Shown here piece by piece: positions 1-8,144 of a DNA stretch of 64,000 nt. The notes under the pieces were generated by a model. That model did not search any database, was not told the DNA's origin, and was given only the letters and a program-made list of their open reading frames with translations. A program made the translations under genes and the position numbers. The DNA is taken from positions 7,502,001 through 7,566,000 of the forward strand of contig NZ_CP109090.1 of assembly GCF_035917575.1 (NCBI RefSeq), given 5' to 3'. Origin of the DNA: Streptomyces sp. NBC_01788. GTDB lineage: Bacteria; Actinomycetota; Actinomycetes; Streptomycetales; Streptomycetaceae. Positions within the stretch are counted from its first letter, which is position 1. Each line of letters opens with the position of its first letter.

Positions 1-114
1 GTGCCCTGCCGTACCGAGCGGCACAGCCGGGAACTGCACCAGGCCGTGGTGGCCGCCGTAGGCGCGGGCGGCGGAGTCACCATCCAGACGACGCGCGTGA
101 CGGAAACGACCTGA
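1..114 (+). CDS. 3' end of an unidentified gene (partial)
   Basis: Frame 1 is open from the window edge and ends at a TGA at 112-114, giving the last 37 residues of a protein. The tail is rich in Val, Ala, Gly and Thr and ends in VTETT. Codon third positions are GC-rich, as in neighbouring genes, which supports real coding sequence. No family can be recognised from so short a tail. Confidence 0.5.
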   Translation: MPCRTERHSRELHQAVVAAVGAGGGVTIQTTRVTETT

Positions 115-139
115 AGCGCGCCGAACGCGGCCCCGACGC

Positions 140-373
140 TCAGCCGCGCGTGTTGTCGGGCTCGGGGCCCCAGTACTCAGGGCCGCCCCCGCGCCAGTCG
201 ATCAGCGGGGAGACCGAGACCTCCACGGGGTCGACGTCGAGCCCCGCGCGGCGCAGGAACTCGGCGACGTCGGCGACGCTGTAGGCAAGCCCCAGGATCT
301 CGCCGTTCACGCGGACGCGCCGCCCGCCCGTCGGGGAGGGCGGGTGCACGATCACAGGCAGTGCTCCGGGCAT
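140..373 (-). CDS. Small hypothetical protein (77 aa)
   Basis: The minus-strand ATG at 371-373 opens a 77-residue frame with normal GC-rich third positions. There is no signal peptide, membrane segment or metal-binding motif. The middle (SVADVAEFLRRAGLD) looks like an amphipathic helix and the C-terminus is Gly/Pro/Asn-rich. It is divergent from the HAD gene at 554, with the inverted-repeat element at 417-505 between them. I recognise no function. Confidence 0.6.
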   Translation of the reverse strand: MPGALPVIVHPPSPTGGRRVRVNGEILGLAYSVADVAEFLRRAGLDVDPVEVSVSPLIDWRGGGPEYWGPEPDNTRG

Positions 374-416
374 GTACCCAGCATGGGATGCGGCCGGGCG
401 GCCCGCATCCGGACGG

Positions 417-505
417 CTAGGGTCTTTCGTTTGGATCAGGCCGGATCAGGGAGCGGTGCCAGGGCCCGCGAGCCCGGCCTGATCCAAACGAGTGGCCCTA
501 GGGTC
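417..505. repeat. MITE-like inverted repeat flanked by 8-bp direct repeats
   Basis: Two perfectly complementary 18-bp arms lie at 427-444 and 474-491 (core GTTTGGATCAGGCC), separated by 29 bp. CTAGGGTC occurs on both sides, at 417-424 and 498-505, like a target-site duplication. The element sits in the spacer between two divergent genes. It could be a small non-autonomous element, a dispersed palindromic repeat or a large operator. No transposase is nearby. Confidence 0.6.
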
Positions 506-553
506 CACGGCGTGCGCGGGCCGCCGAGGGGAGGGCCCGATTACGCTGGCGGG

Positions 554-1045
554 GTGACGGACAGCAGCAGACGGCCGCTCGCCGTGTTCGACCTGGACAA
601 CACCCTCGCCGACACGGCGCACCGGCAGCGTTTCCTCCAGAGCCGCCCGCGAGACTGGGACGGCTTCTTCGCGGCCGCGCCCGAGGATCCGCCGATCCGA
701 CAGGGTGTGGAGCTGGCCCGCCGGAGCGCGCAGGAGTGCGAGATCGTGTACCTCACCGGGCGGCCGGAGCGGTGCCGCCGCGACACCCTGGACTGGCTGG
801 CCGCCCACGGGCTGCCCGAGGGCCGCGTGCACATGCGGCGCGACAGCGACCGCAGGCCGGCCCGCCGCACCAAGCTGGAGATCCTGCGAAGGCTCGCCCG
901 CGGCCGGGAGATCCGCGTCCTCGTGGACGACGACGAGCTGGTGTGCGCGGACGCCGAGCAGGCGGGGTTCCGGGTCCTGCGCGCCCGCTGGACCGCGCCG
1001 TCCGCCGAGTTGAGGACCGCGCAGGAGACCGAGGGACGTACCTGA
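554..1045 (+). CDS. HAD-superfamily hydrolase (phosphatase-like, 163 aa)
   Basis: The protein has HAD motif I near the N-terminus (VFDLDNTLADT, with the nucleophile and acid aspartates), motif II (YLTGRP), a basic segment with a candidate motif III lysine (RRTKLEIL) and an acidic motif IV (VLVDDDE). This compact form resembles phosphatase domains of the polynucleotide-kinase 3'-phosphatase type, so a phosphomonoester substrate is likely, but which one is not visible. The GTG start at 554 was chosen because it directly precedes motif I; a longer frame upstream runs through the repeat element. TACGCT lies at 542-547, 6 nt before the start, so the mRNA may be leaderless. Confidence 0.8.
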   Translation: MTDSSRRPLAVFDLDNTLADTAHRQRFLQSRPRDWDGFFAAAPEDPPIRQGVELARRSAQECEIVYLTGRPERCRRDTLDWLAAHGLPEGRVHMRRDSDRRPARRTKLEILRRLARGREIRVLVDDDELVCADAEQAGFRVLRARWTAPSAELRTAQETEGRT

Positions 1046-1072
1046 CGTACGAGGGTGACGGACGCGGGTGCG

Positions 1073-1288
1073 TCAGTCACCCTCCTCCAGCCGGAAGCCG
1101 ACCTTCAGGCCGACCTGGTAATGCTCGATCCGCCCGTCCTCGATCTGGCCCCTGACCTGGGTCACCTCGAACCAGTCCAGATTGCGCAGGGTCTGCGAGG
1201 CGCGGGTGATGGCGTTGCGGATGGCCTGGTCGACGCCTTCGTGCGAGCTGCCGACGATCTCCGTGACCCGGTACGTGTGGTCGGTCAT
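1073..1288 (-). CDS. Dodecin family flavin-binding protein (71 aa)
   Basis: The length and sequence fit dodecins: MTDHTYRVTEIVGSSHEGVD, then a helix (AIRNAITRASQTLRNLDWFE) and the final strands ending GRIEHYQVGLKVGF. Dodecins form hollow dodecamers that store or buffer flavins. The ATG at 1288 follows a GAGGAG ribosome site at good spacing; upstream in-frame sequence is not dodecin-like. It is a single-gene unit, divergent from the binding-protein gene at 1543. Confidence 0.9.
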   Translation of the reverse strand: MTDHTYRVTEIVGSSHEGVDQAIRNAITRASQTLRNLDWFEVTQVRGQIEDGRIEHYQVGLKVGFRLEEGD

Positions 1289-1434
1289 GAGGGTGGCTCC
1301 TCTCGGCGGGCGGCGCCGGTGACGCGGGCCCGGGGCGTCACGGCCTCCGGGCGCACGTGTGGCGCGGGTCACTCCACCGTGCCGTATGCCGGGGCGGGGC
1401 GCGAGACGAAGAAGTACGGCAAGCCGGACATCAC

Positions 1435-1463
1435 TTGACCCGGGCATTGGTCCATACCAAAAT
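1435..1463 (+). promoter_or_regulatory. Promoter with embedded DasR/GntR-like operator
   Basis: TTGACC at 1435-1440 and CAAAAT at 1458-1463 are 17 bp apart and resemble a housekeeping promoter. The spacer and -10 carry the dyad TTGGTCCATACCAA (1447-1460). Its TGGTC..ACCA core is close to the DasR dre consensus (TGGTCTAGACCA), which controls aminosugar genes in Streptomyces. A repressor bound here would block the promoter. The DasR assignment is inference; another GntR-family protein could bind. Confidence 0.55.
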
Positions 1464-1542
1464 CGCACACACCCGTGCGAGCCCCCGCTCGTCCCCCCAC
1501 GTCGGGCCCCTTCCCTGTGCCTCGGAAAGAACAGGACCCCTC

Positions 1543-2790
1543 GTGAGACCTCGCCTCGTCGCTCTGCTGTGTGCGTCCTCCTTCCTGGTCTCCTCCTGCG
1601 GTGTGCTGTCGCAGGGCGGCGGCGGGCGGCAGACCGTCACCGTGTGGATGATGAAGGGCAGCGCTTCCCAGGACTTCCTTGACCGCTTCACAGAGGACTT
1701 CGAACGCACGCACGGCGACCTGCGGCTCGACATCCGCATCCAGGAGTGGACCGGCATCGGCCCGAAGGTGCAGACCGCGCTCACGGACCGCGCCGGGGAC
1801 GGCCCCGACGTCATCGAGGTGGGCAACACCCAGGTCGCGCAGTACGCCAAGGGCGGCAGGCTGACCAATCTGACGCTGGAGTCGATGCGGGACTGGGACA
1901 TGGAGGACTGGCTGCCCGGCCTGGCCGAGCCCGGGCTGGACAACTCCTCCCAGTACGGCATCCCCTGGTACGCGGCCAACCGGGTCGTCATCTACCGCAA
2001 GGACCTGTTCGAGCAGGCCGGCGTCACCAGACCGCCCCGCACCCGGACCGAGTGGCTCGCCGCCGGCGAGAAGCTCGACTCCGGCGGCAACCAGGGGATC
2101 TACCTCGCCGGACAGGACTGGTACACGCTCTCCGGGTTCATCTGGGACGAGGGCGGCGACCTCGCCGAGGAGACCAACGGCGGATGGAAGGGCGCCCTGG
2201 ACAGTGAGCCCGCGCTGCGCGGCATGGAGTTCTACCGCCAACTCCAGTCGCTCGGCCGGGGTCCGGTCGACGCCGACGAGGAACACCCGCCCCAGGCGGA
2301 GGTGTTCGCCGAGGGGAAGGTGGCCCAGATCGTGGCGGTGCCCGGACTCGCCCAGACCATCGTGGAGAAGAACCCCGCCCTCAAGGACAAGCTGGGCTTC
2401 TTCCCCGTGCCGGGCAAGACCGCAGCCCGGCCGGGCACGGTGTTCACCGGAGGCTCCGACCTCGTCGTGCCCCGGAACACCACCGACCGGGAGGGCGCCG
2501 TCGCCGTCGTCGCGGCCCTCACCGGCGCCAAGTGGGACACCGAACTGGCCCGCGTCATGAACTACGTCCCCAACAAGCCGAAGCTTGCCTCCGCCGTCGC
2601 GGGCGAGGAGGGGGTCGCGGCCATGGCGGCGGGCGCCGCACACGGCCGGGCGACCCCCAACACGCCCGACTGGGCCACGGTCGAGGCCGACAACCCGATC
2701 AAGGACTACATGACGAAGGTCCTCTCCGGCGGCGACCCGTCGAAGGAGGCCCGCCAGGCCTCACAGCGGATCACCGTGCAGTTGGGCTAG
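1543..2790 (+). CDS. Extracellular sugar-binding lipoprotein (ABC family 1 SBP)
   Basis: This 415-residue lipoprotein starts with a short signal peptide ending in a VSSC lipobox (Cys near residue 19). The mature part shows family 1 solute-binding features: TVTVWMMKG, then IQEWTGIGPKVQTAL and DGPDVIEVGNTQ, which resemble chitobiose-type binding proteins such as DasA. It would present a sugar to a membrane importer, but no permease or ATPase is adjacent, so it must rely on a transporter encoded elsewhere. GTG 1543 was chosen because it gives a proper signal peptide. A DasR-like site upstream supports an aminosugar ligand. The exact ligand is unknown. Confidence 0.85.
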   Translation: MRPRLVALLCASSFLVSSCGVLSQGGGGRQTVTVWMMKGSASQDFLDRFTEDFERTHGDLRLDIRIQEWTGIGPKVQTALTDRAGDGPDVIEVGNTQVAQYAKGGRLTNLTLESMRDWDMEDWLPGLAEPGLDNSSQYGIPWYAANRVVIYRKDLFEQAGVTRPPRTRTEWLAAGEKLDSGGNQGIYLAGQDWYTLSGFIWDEGGDLAEETNGGWKGALDSEPALRGMEFYRQLQSLGRGPVDADEEHPPQAEVFAEGKVAQIVAVPGLAQTIVEKNPALKDKLGFFPVPGKTAARPGTVFTGGSDLVVPRNTTDREGAVAVVAALTGAKWDTELARVMNYVPNKPKLASAVAGEEGVAAMAAGAAHGRATPNTPDWATVEADNPIKDYMTKVLSGGDPSKEARQASQRITVQLG

Positions 2791-2806
2791 CCGCCCACGG
2801 CCCTCC

Positions 2807-2836
2807 GGGCCCTCCGGGCAACGGCCCGGAGGGCCC
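2807..2836. terminator. Bidirectional hairpin terminator
   Basis: A perfect 13-bp GC stem (2807-2819 with 2824-2836) closes a 4-nt AACG loop between the converging ends of the binding-protein gene and egtD. Confidence 0.8.
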
Positions 2837-2843
2837 ACCGCCG

Positions 2844-3806
2844 TCACGCCACGACACTCAGCGACAGCGCGAAGCGTCCCTCCCCGTCGGTCCACCACCT
2901 CTCCAGCTCAAGCCCTGCCGCCGCCAGTTCCGCACTCACCCGGTTCTCGCGGAACTTCGCCGAGACCTCGGTGCGCAGTTCCTCGCCCGCCGCGAAGTGG
3001 ACGGCGAGGTCGAGCGCGGGGACCTTCACCGTCTGTTCGGTGCGGGAGCGCAGCCGCATCTCGATCCACTCGTTCGCCGGGTCCCAGAGGGCCACGTGGT
3101 CGAAGGCGTCCGGTTCGAAGTCGGCGCCCAGTTCGCGGTTGACCACGTTCAGGACGTTCTTGTTGAACGCGGCCGTCACCCCGGCCGCGTCGTCGTACGC
3201 CCTGACCAGTACGTCCTCGGCCTTGACCAGATCGGTGCCGAGCAGCAGCGCGTCGCCGGGGGAGAGCAGGGCGCGCACCGCGGCCAGGAACTCAGCGCGT
3301 TCGCCGGGCAGCAGGTTCCCGATCGTGCCGCCGAGGAACGCCACCAGCCGCGGGCCGGGGGAGGGGGGCAGGGTCAGGCCCGCGGTGAAGTCGGCGATCA
3401 GCGCGTGCACGTTCAGCCCGGGCCGCTCGGCGACCAGGGCCCGTCCGGCCTGTTCCAGCGCGGAGTCGCTGACGTCGACGGGGACGTAGGTGTGCAGCCG
3501 GGGCAGCGCGTCGAGCAGAAGGCGCGTCTTCTCCGAGGAGCCGGAGCCCAGTTCGACGAGGGTGCGGGCGGGCAGCGCGGCGGCGATCTCCGTGGCGCGG
3601 CCGGCGAGGATCTCCCGCTCGGCGCGGGTCGGGTAGTACTCGGGCAGTTCGGTGATCCGCTCGAACAGCTCGCTGCCGTGCGCGTCGTAGAACCACTTCG
3701 GCGGCAGCGTCTTGGGGTCGGAGGTCAGGCCCTTCAGGACGTCGGCGCGCAGTGCGGCGGCCATGGCGTCCTCGGGCAGGGTGCGGGTGATGTGGAACTC
3801 ACTCAC
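2844..3806 (-). CDS. egtD: EgtD, L-histidine N-alpha-methyltransferase
   Basis: This 320-residue protein matches EgtD, which trimethylates histidine with SAM to give hercynine, the first committed step to ergothioneine. Visible features are the N-terminal block PPKWFYDAHGSELFERIT, the SAM-binding loop LVELGSGSSEKTRLLL and the later FLGGTIGN motif, all typical of the DUF2260/EgtD family. The GTG start at 3806 overlaps the egtC stop as GTGA, showing translational coupling; it is the last gene of egtABCD. A hairpin follows the stop. Confidence 0.95.
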   Translation of the reverse strand: MSEFHITRTLPEDAMAAALRADVLKGLTSDPKTLPPKWFYDAHGSELFERITELPEYYPTRAEREILAGRATEIAAALPARTLVELGSGSSEKTRLLLDALPRLHTYVPVDVSDSALEQAGRALVAERPGLNVHALIADFTAGLTLPPSPGPRLVAFLGGTIGNLLPGERAEFLAAVRALLSPGDALLLGTDLVKAEDVLVRAYDDAAGVTAAFNKNVLNVVNRELGADFEPDAFDHVALWDPANEWIEMRLRSRTEQTVKVPALDLAVHFAAGEELRTEVSAKFRENRVSAELAAAGLELERWWTDGEGRFALSLSVVA

Positions 3807-4594
3807 GTGCGGGGCTCCTCGGATCGTGCGGATGCCAGGTCCTCGGTGGGGTTCTTGAGCGGGGTGAGCAGGACGTCCGTGCGGCTGGCCGCGAGCAGGG
3901 TGCGGTCGGGCACCTGACGCCAGTGCGGGTCGTCGTCGTACGGCTCGGAGGCCACCACCGTGCGGCGGCCGGGCTCGGCCAGGTACCACAGGCTGTCGCC
4001 CCAGGCCGTCGCGGTGATCGTCTCGCCGTTGGTGAGCAGCAGGTTGAGCCGCGAGCCCGGGGCCGCCGCCGCGACCTCCAGGACGGTGTCGGCGAGTGCC
4101 TGCCCCTCCTCGTCGCCGCCGCGCAGCCGGGCCAGCACCAGTGCCCACACGAGCGCCGAGTCGGTGCGGGCCTCCAGCGCCAGCAGGTCCCGAGGCGGCA
4201 GGGACCGGGACACCGCGGCGAGCGAGTCGGGCCAGCCGGTCACGGCGCCGTTGTGGCTGAACAGCCAGGTGCCCGCGGCGAACGGCGCCGCCGCGGCCTC
4301 CGCGTCCGCGCCCGGGAGGGTCGCGTCCCGCACCGCGGCCAGCAGCGCCGAGGTGCGTACGACCCGGGCCAGGTCGGCGAAGGACAGGTCGGCCCAGACG
4401 GGACCCGCCCGGCGGTAGCGGGCCGGCACCGGGTCGCCCTCCGCGTACCAACCCACCCCGAAACCATCGGCGTTGACCGTCCCGTACCGCTGGTTCCGGG
4501 GCGCCCACGCCTGCCGGTACAGGCTGTGCGGCGGCTCCACGAGGTACCGGCCGAGCGGCTCCTCCGGTCCCAGGTACGCCAGATGACGGCACAT
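3803..4594 (-). CDS. egtC: EgtC, gamma-glutamyl-hercynylcysteine sulfoxide amidohydrolase
   Basis: This 263-residue class II glutamine amidotransferase-like hydrolase begins MCRHLAYLG, so Cys2 becomes the N-terminal nucleophile after Met removal. NADGFGVGWY and FSHNGAVTG are conserved Ntn-amidotransferase blocks. EgtC removes the gamma-glutamyl group from the EgtB product. The start overlaps the egtB stop by 1 nt and the stop overlaps egtD by 4 nt, so it is made as part of the operon. Confidence 0.94.
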   Translation of the reverse strand: MCRHLAYLGPEEPLGRYLVEPPHSLYRQAWAPRNQRYGTVNADGFGVGWYAEGDPVPARYRRAGPVWADLSFADLARVVRTSALLAAVRDATLPGADAEAAAAPFAAGTWLFSHNGAVTGWPDSLAAVSRSLPPRDLLALEARTDSALVWALVLARLRGGDEEGQALADTVLEVAAAAPGSRLNLLLTNGETITATAWGDSLWYLAEPGRRTVVASEPYDDDPHWRQVPDRTLLAASRTDVLLTPLKNPTEDLASARSEEPRT

Positions 4595-5985
4595 CAGCCG
4601 CGCTCCGAACGGGCCGTTCGGAACCCGGAGAAGATCTGCCGCCGGACCGGGTAGTCCCAGTTGCGGAACGTGCCCCGGCAGGCCACCGGGTCCACGGCGA
4701 ACGAACCGCCGCGCAGCACCTTGTACTCCGGCCCGAAGAACACCTCCGAGTACTCCTTGTACGGGAACGCGGTGAAGCCCGGGTAGGGGTGGAGGTCACT
4801 CGCCGTCCACTCCCACACGTCCCCGATCAACTGCCTTACACCGAGCGGTGATTCCCCGCCCGGATAGCTGCCGGCCGGCGCCGGGCGCAGATGCCGCTGA
4901 CCGAGGTTGGCGTGCTCCGGCGCCGGGTCGGCGTCGCCCCACGGGTACCGCGTCGAGCGCCCGGCCACCGGGTCGTGGCGCGCCGCCTTCTCCCACTCGG
5001 CCTCGGTGGGCAGCCGCCGTCCGGCCCAGCGGGCGTAGGCGTCGGCCTCGTACCAGCACACGTGCAGCACCGGCTCGTCGGGCGGTACGGCCTCGGTGAC
5101 ACCGAACCGGCGCCGCAGCCACTGCCCGCCCTCACGCCGCCAGTACATCGGCGCGTCGACGCCGTGCTGCCGTATGTGGGCCCAGCCCTCCGGCGCCCAC
5201 CAGCGGGGTTCGCCGTAGCCGCCGTCCTCGACGAAGGTCTGGTAGGCGGCGTTGGTCACCGGGGTGGTGTCGATCCAGAACGGCGGCACCTCGCGCACGT
5301 GCGCGGGCCGCTCGTTGTCCAGTGCCCACGGCTCGGTGGAGGTGCCCATGGTGAACGGGCCGCCCGGGACGAGGACTTCGGGCGGACCCGTGAACGGCGG
5401 CGCCGGATCCGGGTCCGGCGCGGTGAGGGCCTGCGGGCCCCGGCGGAGCTGATGGGTGATCAGCATCGTCTCGTCGTGCTGCTGCTCGTGCTGCGCGATC
5501 ATGCCGAAGGCGAAGCCGGCCTCGGTCAGCCGGGTGCCGTGGAACGCGGTGGACTCCAGTACGTCCAGCACCCGGCCGCGCACCTCGGACGCGTAGCCCC
5601 GGGCCTCGTCGGGGGCCATCAGGGGCAGCGAGGGGCGTTCGGCGCGCGGGTGCTCGAAGGCGTCGTAGAGGCTGTCGATCTCGGGGCGCATCGCCTCGCG
5701 GCCGCCGACCGCCCGCAGCAGCCACAGCTCCTCCTGGTTGCCGATGTGGGCGAGGTCCCACACCAGCGGGGACATCAGCGGCGAGTGCTGGGCGGTGAGG
5801 TCGGGCTCCTCCACGCAGTTCGTCAGCAGCGTGGTGCGGTCACGGGCCGTGCTGAGCGAGCGCAGCGCGCGCTCGCGCAGCGTCTCCGCGTCGAACGTCC
5901 GCGGATCGAACGTCTCCGGACCGAGCGTCTCGGTGCCGAAGGTCTCTGCGTCGGGTGTCCCGGCGTCGCGGGCGGGATCGGTCAT
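4594..5985 (-). CDS. egtB: EgtB, hercynine sulfoxide synthase
   Basis: This 463-residue protein has an N-terminal DinB-like domain and a C-terminal formylglycine-generating-enzyme-like (FGE-sulfatase) domain, the EgtB order. The expected three iron ligands are visible: His80 (WDLAHIGN) and His166/His170 (HEQQH). EgtB couples hercynine to gamma-glutamylcysteine with O2. The C-terminal domain ends with VLRGGSF and FRNWDYP. The ATG at 5985 overlaps the egtA stop (ATGA). Oddly, residues about 13-37 form five degenerate pentapeptides ending ETF, ETL or RTF, encoded by a 15-bp tandem repeat. Confidence 0.95.
   Translation of the reverse strand: MTDPARDAGTPDAETFGTETLGPETFDPRTFDAETLRERALRSLSTARDRTTLLTNCVEEPDLTAQHSPLMSPLVWDLAHIGNQEELWLLRAVGGREAMRPEIDSLYDAFEHPRAERPSLPLMAPDEARGYASEVRGRVLDVLESTAFHGTRLTEAGFAFGMIAQHEQQHDETMLITHQLRRGPQALTAPDPDPAPPFTGPPEVLVPGGPFTMGTSTEPWALDNERPAHVREVPPFWIDTTPVTNAAYQTFVEDGGYGEPRWWAPEGWAHIRQHGVDAPMYWRREGGQWLRRRFGVTEAVPPDEPVLHVCWYEADAYARWAGRRLPTEAEWEKAARHDPVAGRSTRYPWGDADPAPEHANLGQRHLRPAPAGSYPGGESPLGVRQLIGDVWEWTASDLHPYPGFTAFPYKEYSEVFFGPEYKVLRGGSFAVDPVACRGTFRNWDYPVRRQIFSGFRTARSERG
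5880..5954. repeat. 15-bp tandem repeat (5 units) inside egtB
   Basis: Five consecutive, imperfect 15-bp units begin at 5880, 5895, 5910, 5925 and 5940; a sixth, weaker unit may run to 5969. The 15-bp length keeps the frame, so each unit encodes one pentapeptide in the N-terminal extension of EgtB, before its first folded domain. Confidence 0.75.
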
Positions 5986-7331
5986 GGCGCGATGTCCTTC
6001 CCGTGGGCGGTGGGGGTTGCCCGGGCGGTGCGCAGTCCGGGCCGGGGCGGCTCCGCGCCGCGCAGCCGGTCCAGCAGGTCGTCGGCGGGGCAGCGGCCCC
6101 GGCGTACGTAGCGGTCCTGGAACGCCGCGACGGCGTCCGTGACCTCGGTGGTGGCGCCGAGCCGGGGCAGGGCCCCCAGGGCTGCGGCGAAGCAGGCGAC
6201 GGCCGCCTCGCGCAGATCGGGGTCGGCGAGCCCGGAACGAGCCGCCTCGGCCCACAGAGGATTGTGCGGAGCGGGCAGCGGCCCGGACCGCTCGGCCAGC
6301 GGCTTCACCACCCTGTAGACGGTCTCCGCCGCCTCCGGGTCGTCGAAGAGCGCCGCGGTGACCGCCAGCGGCACGATCCACCCGTCGTCGCCGGGCTGCG
6401 CGTCGATCATGCGCAGTTCCAGGTGCCCGCGCGGCCGCACCGGCGGGAACAGCGTGGTGAGGTGGTAGTCGAGGTCCTCCCGGGTCGGCGGCCTCGGCCG
6501 GCGCGATCCGATCCACTCGCGGAAGGTGAGCCCGTCGGGCACCTCCCACGGCCGGTCCTCGTGCCGTACGCACATCACCGGCGCGTCCAGCACATGGCGG
6601 GCCCAGGCGGCGCGGGGACTGCCGTTCAGTGCCGGGGCGCCGGCCCGGCCAGGGCCGATCTCCATCCAGATGAGCTGCCGGGTGGAGCGCCAGCCGGTGG
6701 GCCTCCGCGCCACCAGCGGGGAGTGGGCGAACGCGGCCACCAGCACCGCGCCCAGGTGGTGCGCCAGCCACCAGCGGCGCCCGTGGCCGAGCGGTCCGGG
6801 CTCCTCGTGACCGGCGTCCACGCAGACCTGCACGGACGCCGAGGCGCACATCATGTGCCGGCCGGCCGGTCCACCGCGGTCCAGGCAGGCCTCCAGGGCG
6901 TCGTAGCGCCGCTCGCGCAGGAATCTGCGGGGGGTGTGCCAGGGATCGTGGCCGACACCGACGAGACGGAGTCCGTGCCCGGCCAGTACGGCGCGGACGG
7001 TGTCGAGGTCGGCGGATACGGTACCGATGCACTCCATCAGGGAGGCGGCGGGCGGCGAGCTCAGTTCCAGCTGGCCGCCGGGTTCGACGGTGAACGCCGA
7101 CCTCAGGGGCATGGTCCGCAGTGCGGCGTAGGCCGCTTCGAGACGTTCGGGTGTCACGGGGAGCCGCGGCGAGCGCAGCTCGTGGACGAGCCATTCCACT
7201 TCGACCCCGAGGGTGCGGGGCGGTCCGGTCTTGAAGCAGATGCCGCTGACCAGAGCCTCGGCCTCGGCTTCGGAGACGGCGGCACGGAACTCCGTACGGC
7301 CGCCCGCCGAGGGGCGTTGCGCATCGGACAT
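5982..7331 (-). CDS. egtA: EgtA, glutamate-cysteine ligase
   Basis: This 449-residue GCS2-type ligase makes gamma-glutamylcysteine from glutamate, cysteine and ATP, the sulfur donor used by EgtB. Characteristic stretches are LGVEVEWLVHE, FTVEPGGQLELSSPP, HMMCASASVQVCVD and GHLELRMIDAQPGDD. The ATG at 7331 has a strong AGGAGG ribosome site 8 nt upstream; the longer upstream frame adds non-conserved residues. It is the first gene of egtABCD. No egtE follows, so the final C-S lyase is encoded elsewhere. Confidence 0.93.
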   Translation of the reverse strand: MSDAQRPSAGGRTEFRAAVSEAEAEALVSGICFKTGPPRTLGVEVEWLVHELRSPRLPVTPERLEAAYAALRTMPLRSAFTVEPGGQLELSSPPAASLMECIGTVSADLDTVRAVLAGHGLRLVGVGHDPWHTPRRFLRERRYDALEACLDRGGPAGRHMMCASASVQVCVDAGHEEPGPLGHGRRWWLAHHLGAVLVAAFAHSPLVARRPTGWRSTRQLIWMEIGPGRAGAPALNGSPRAAWARHVLDAPVMCVRHEDRPWEVPDGLTFREWIGSRRPRPPTREDLDYHLTTLFPPVRPRGHLELRMIDAQPGDDGWIVPLAVTAALFDDPEAAETVYRVVKPLAERSGPLPAPHNPLWAEAARSGLADPDLREAAVACFAAALGALPRLGATTEVTDAVAAFQDRYVRRGRCPADDLLDRLRGAEPPRPGLRTARATPTAHGKDIAP

Positions 7332-7626
7332 GTCGGGATCCTCCTGAGATTCCACCATGCCACCGGCCCGGCGGTCGGAGGGCCGGGCCGGGGCCGCACC
7401 GTCCCAGCCAAAACCCTCCGACCGATTCGCACAAGGGTGCAAATCGCGACAATCGTGGCGCCGAATCTCCGTATGCGCGATATTTCCGAGGCTCACCCGC
7501 GGTGTCGGGGCCCCGTGCCTCCGCGGGGGGTCCGTCGCCCTCGCGGGAGTCCCGCGGGTACTCCGTGCCCCGTGTTCGGTGCTGCTCCGACCGGGTGATG
7601 TGCGCGCCGTGGGGCGCGGCCCGGCG
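7332..7626. promoter_or_regulatory. egtA upstream region with a 24-bp dyad
   Basis: This spacer holds the egtABCD promoter region. A dyad at 7423-7446 (CGATTCGCAC-AAGG-GTGCAAATCG) has 10-bp arms with one mismatch and lies about 90 bp upstream of the egtA start. It is a reasonable operator candidate. I see no gene here and no confident -35/-10 pair. Confidence 0.45.
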
Positions 7627-8124
7627 TCAGCTCCAGCCGTAGCGCTCCCGCAGGCGGTGCACCACGAGGCCGAACCGCATCCGGTCCAGCGCGCACGCCT
7701 CGCGGCGCATGCCGTCCTGGTGCAGCCGCAGCACCCGGTCGACGTCCACCCACGAGTCCCGGCCCGACCGGTCCCAGGGGCCGCTGCCGATGGCCACCCA
7801 CCGGGGCAAGCCCCGGCTCCCCTGGAGCGGCTGCGCCGCGCCCCTTGCCGCGCCGTCGTGCGCCTTGCTGGTCAGCTGCACGGCCAGGAGGGTCCCGGCG
7901 GCCTCCCGGGCCACCACCAGCACCGGCCGGTCCTTGCCCCGGCCGTCGTTCTCCTCGAAGGGCACCCAGGTCCAGACGATCTCCCCGGGGTCCGGGTCGC
8001 CGTCGTGCGCGGGCGCGTACTCCGTGTGCACCCGGTCCACCTCGTGAGGGTCGGCCTCGGTGGTGGCGGTGGGGCCGTAACGGCCGGGCGTGTTCTCATC
8101 GGTCTCATCGGTAAAGGCAGTCAC
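7627..8124 (-). CDS. PemK/MazF-like domain protein (165 aa)
   Basis: After a 45-residue polar N-terminal tail, the protein has the PemK/MazF fold signature: PGEIVWTWVPFEE, then RPVLVVARE and LLAVQLTSKAHD, ending in a helical segment (DRMRFGLVVHRLRERYGWS). Classic MazF toxins are about 110 residues and have an antitoxin gene just upstream; here the upstream partner is a cupin, and no antitoxin-like gene is visible. It could be a housekeeping relative rather than an active ribonuclease. The cupin stop lies 20 nt upstream on the same strand, so the two are probably co-transcribed. Confidence 0.8.
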   Translation of the reverse strand: MTAFTDETDENTPGRYGPTATTEADPHEVDRVHTEYAPAHDGDPDPGEIVWTWVPFEENDGRGKDRPVLVVAREAAGTLLAVQLTSKAHDGAARGAAQPLQGSRGLPRWVAIGSGPWDRSGRDSWVDVDRVLRLHQDGMRREACALDRMRFGLVVHRLRERYGWS

Positions 8125-8144
8125 GGGGGAACCCTAGAGCGTGA

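Noticed and set aside
4594..7452. A 952-codon frame reading through egtB and antisense-like sequence of egtA.
   Set aside because: Only the part after 5985 is EgtB-like. The start at 5985 overlaps the egtA stop exactly, and egtA is clearly coded in another frame.
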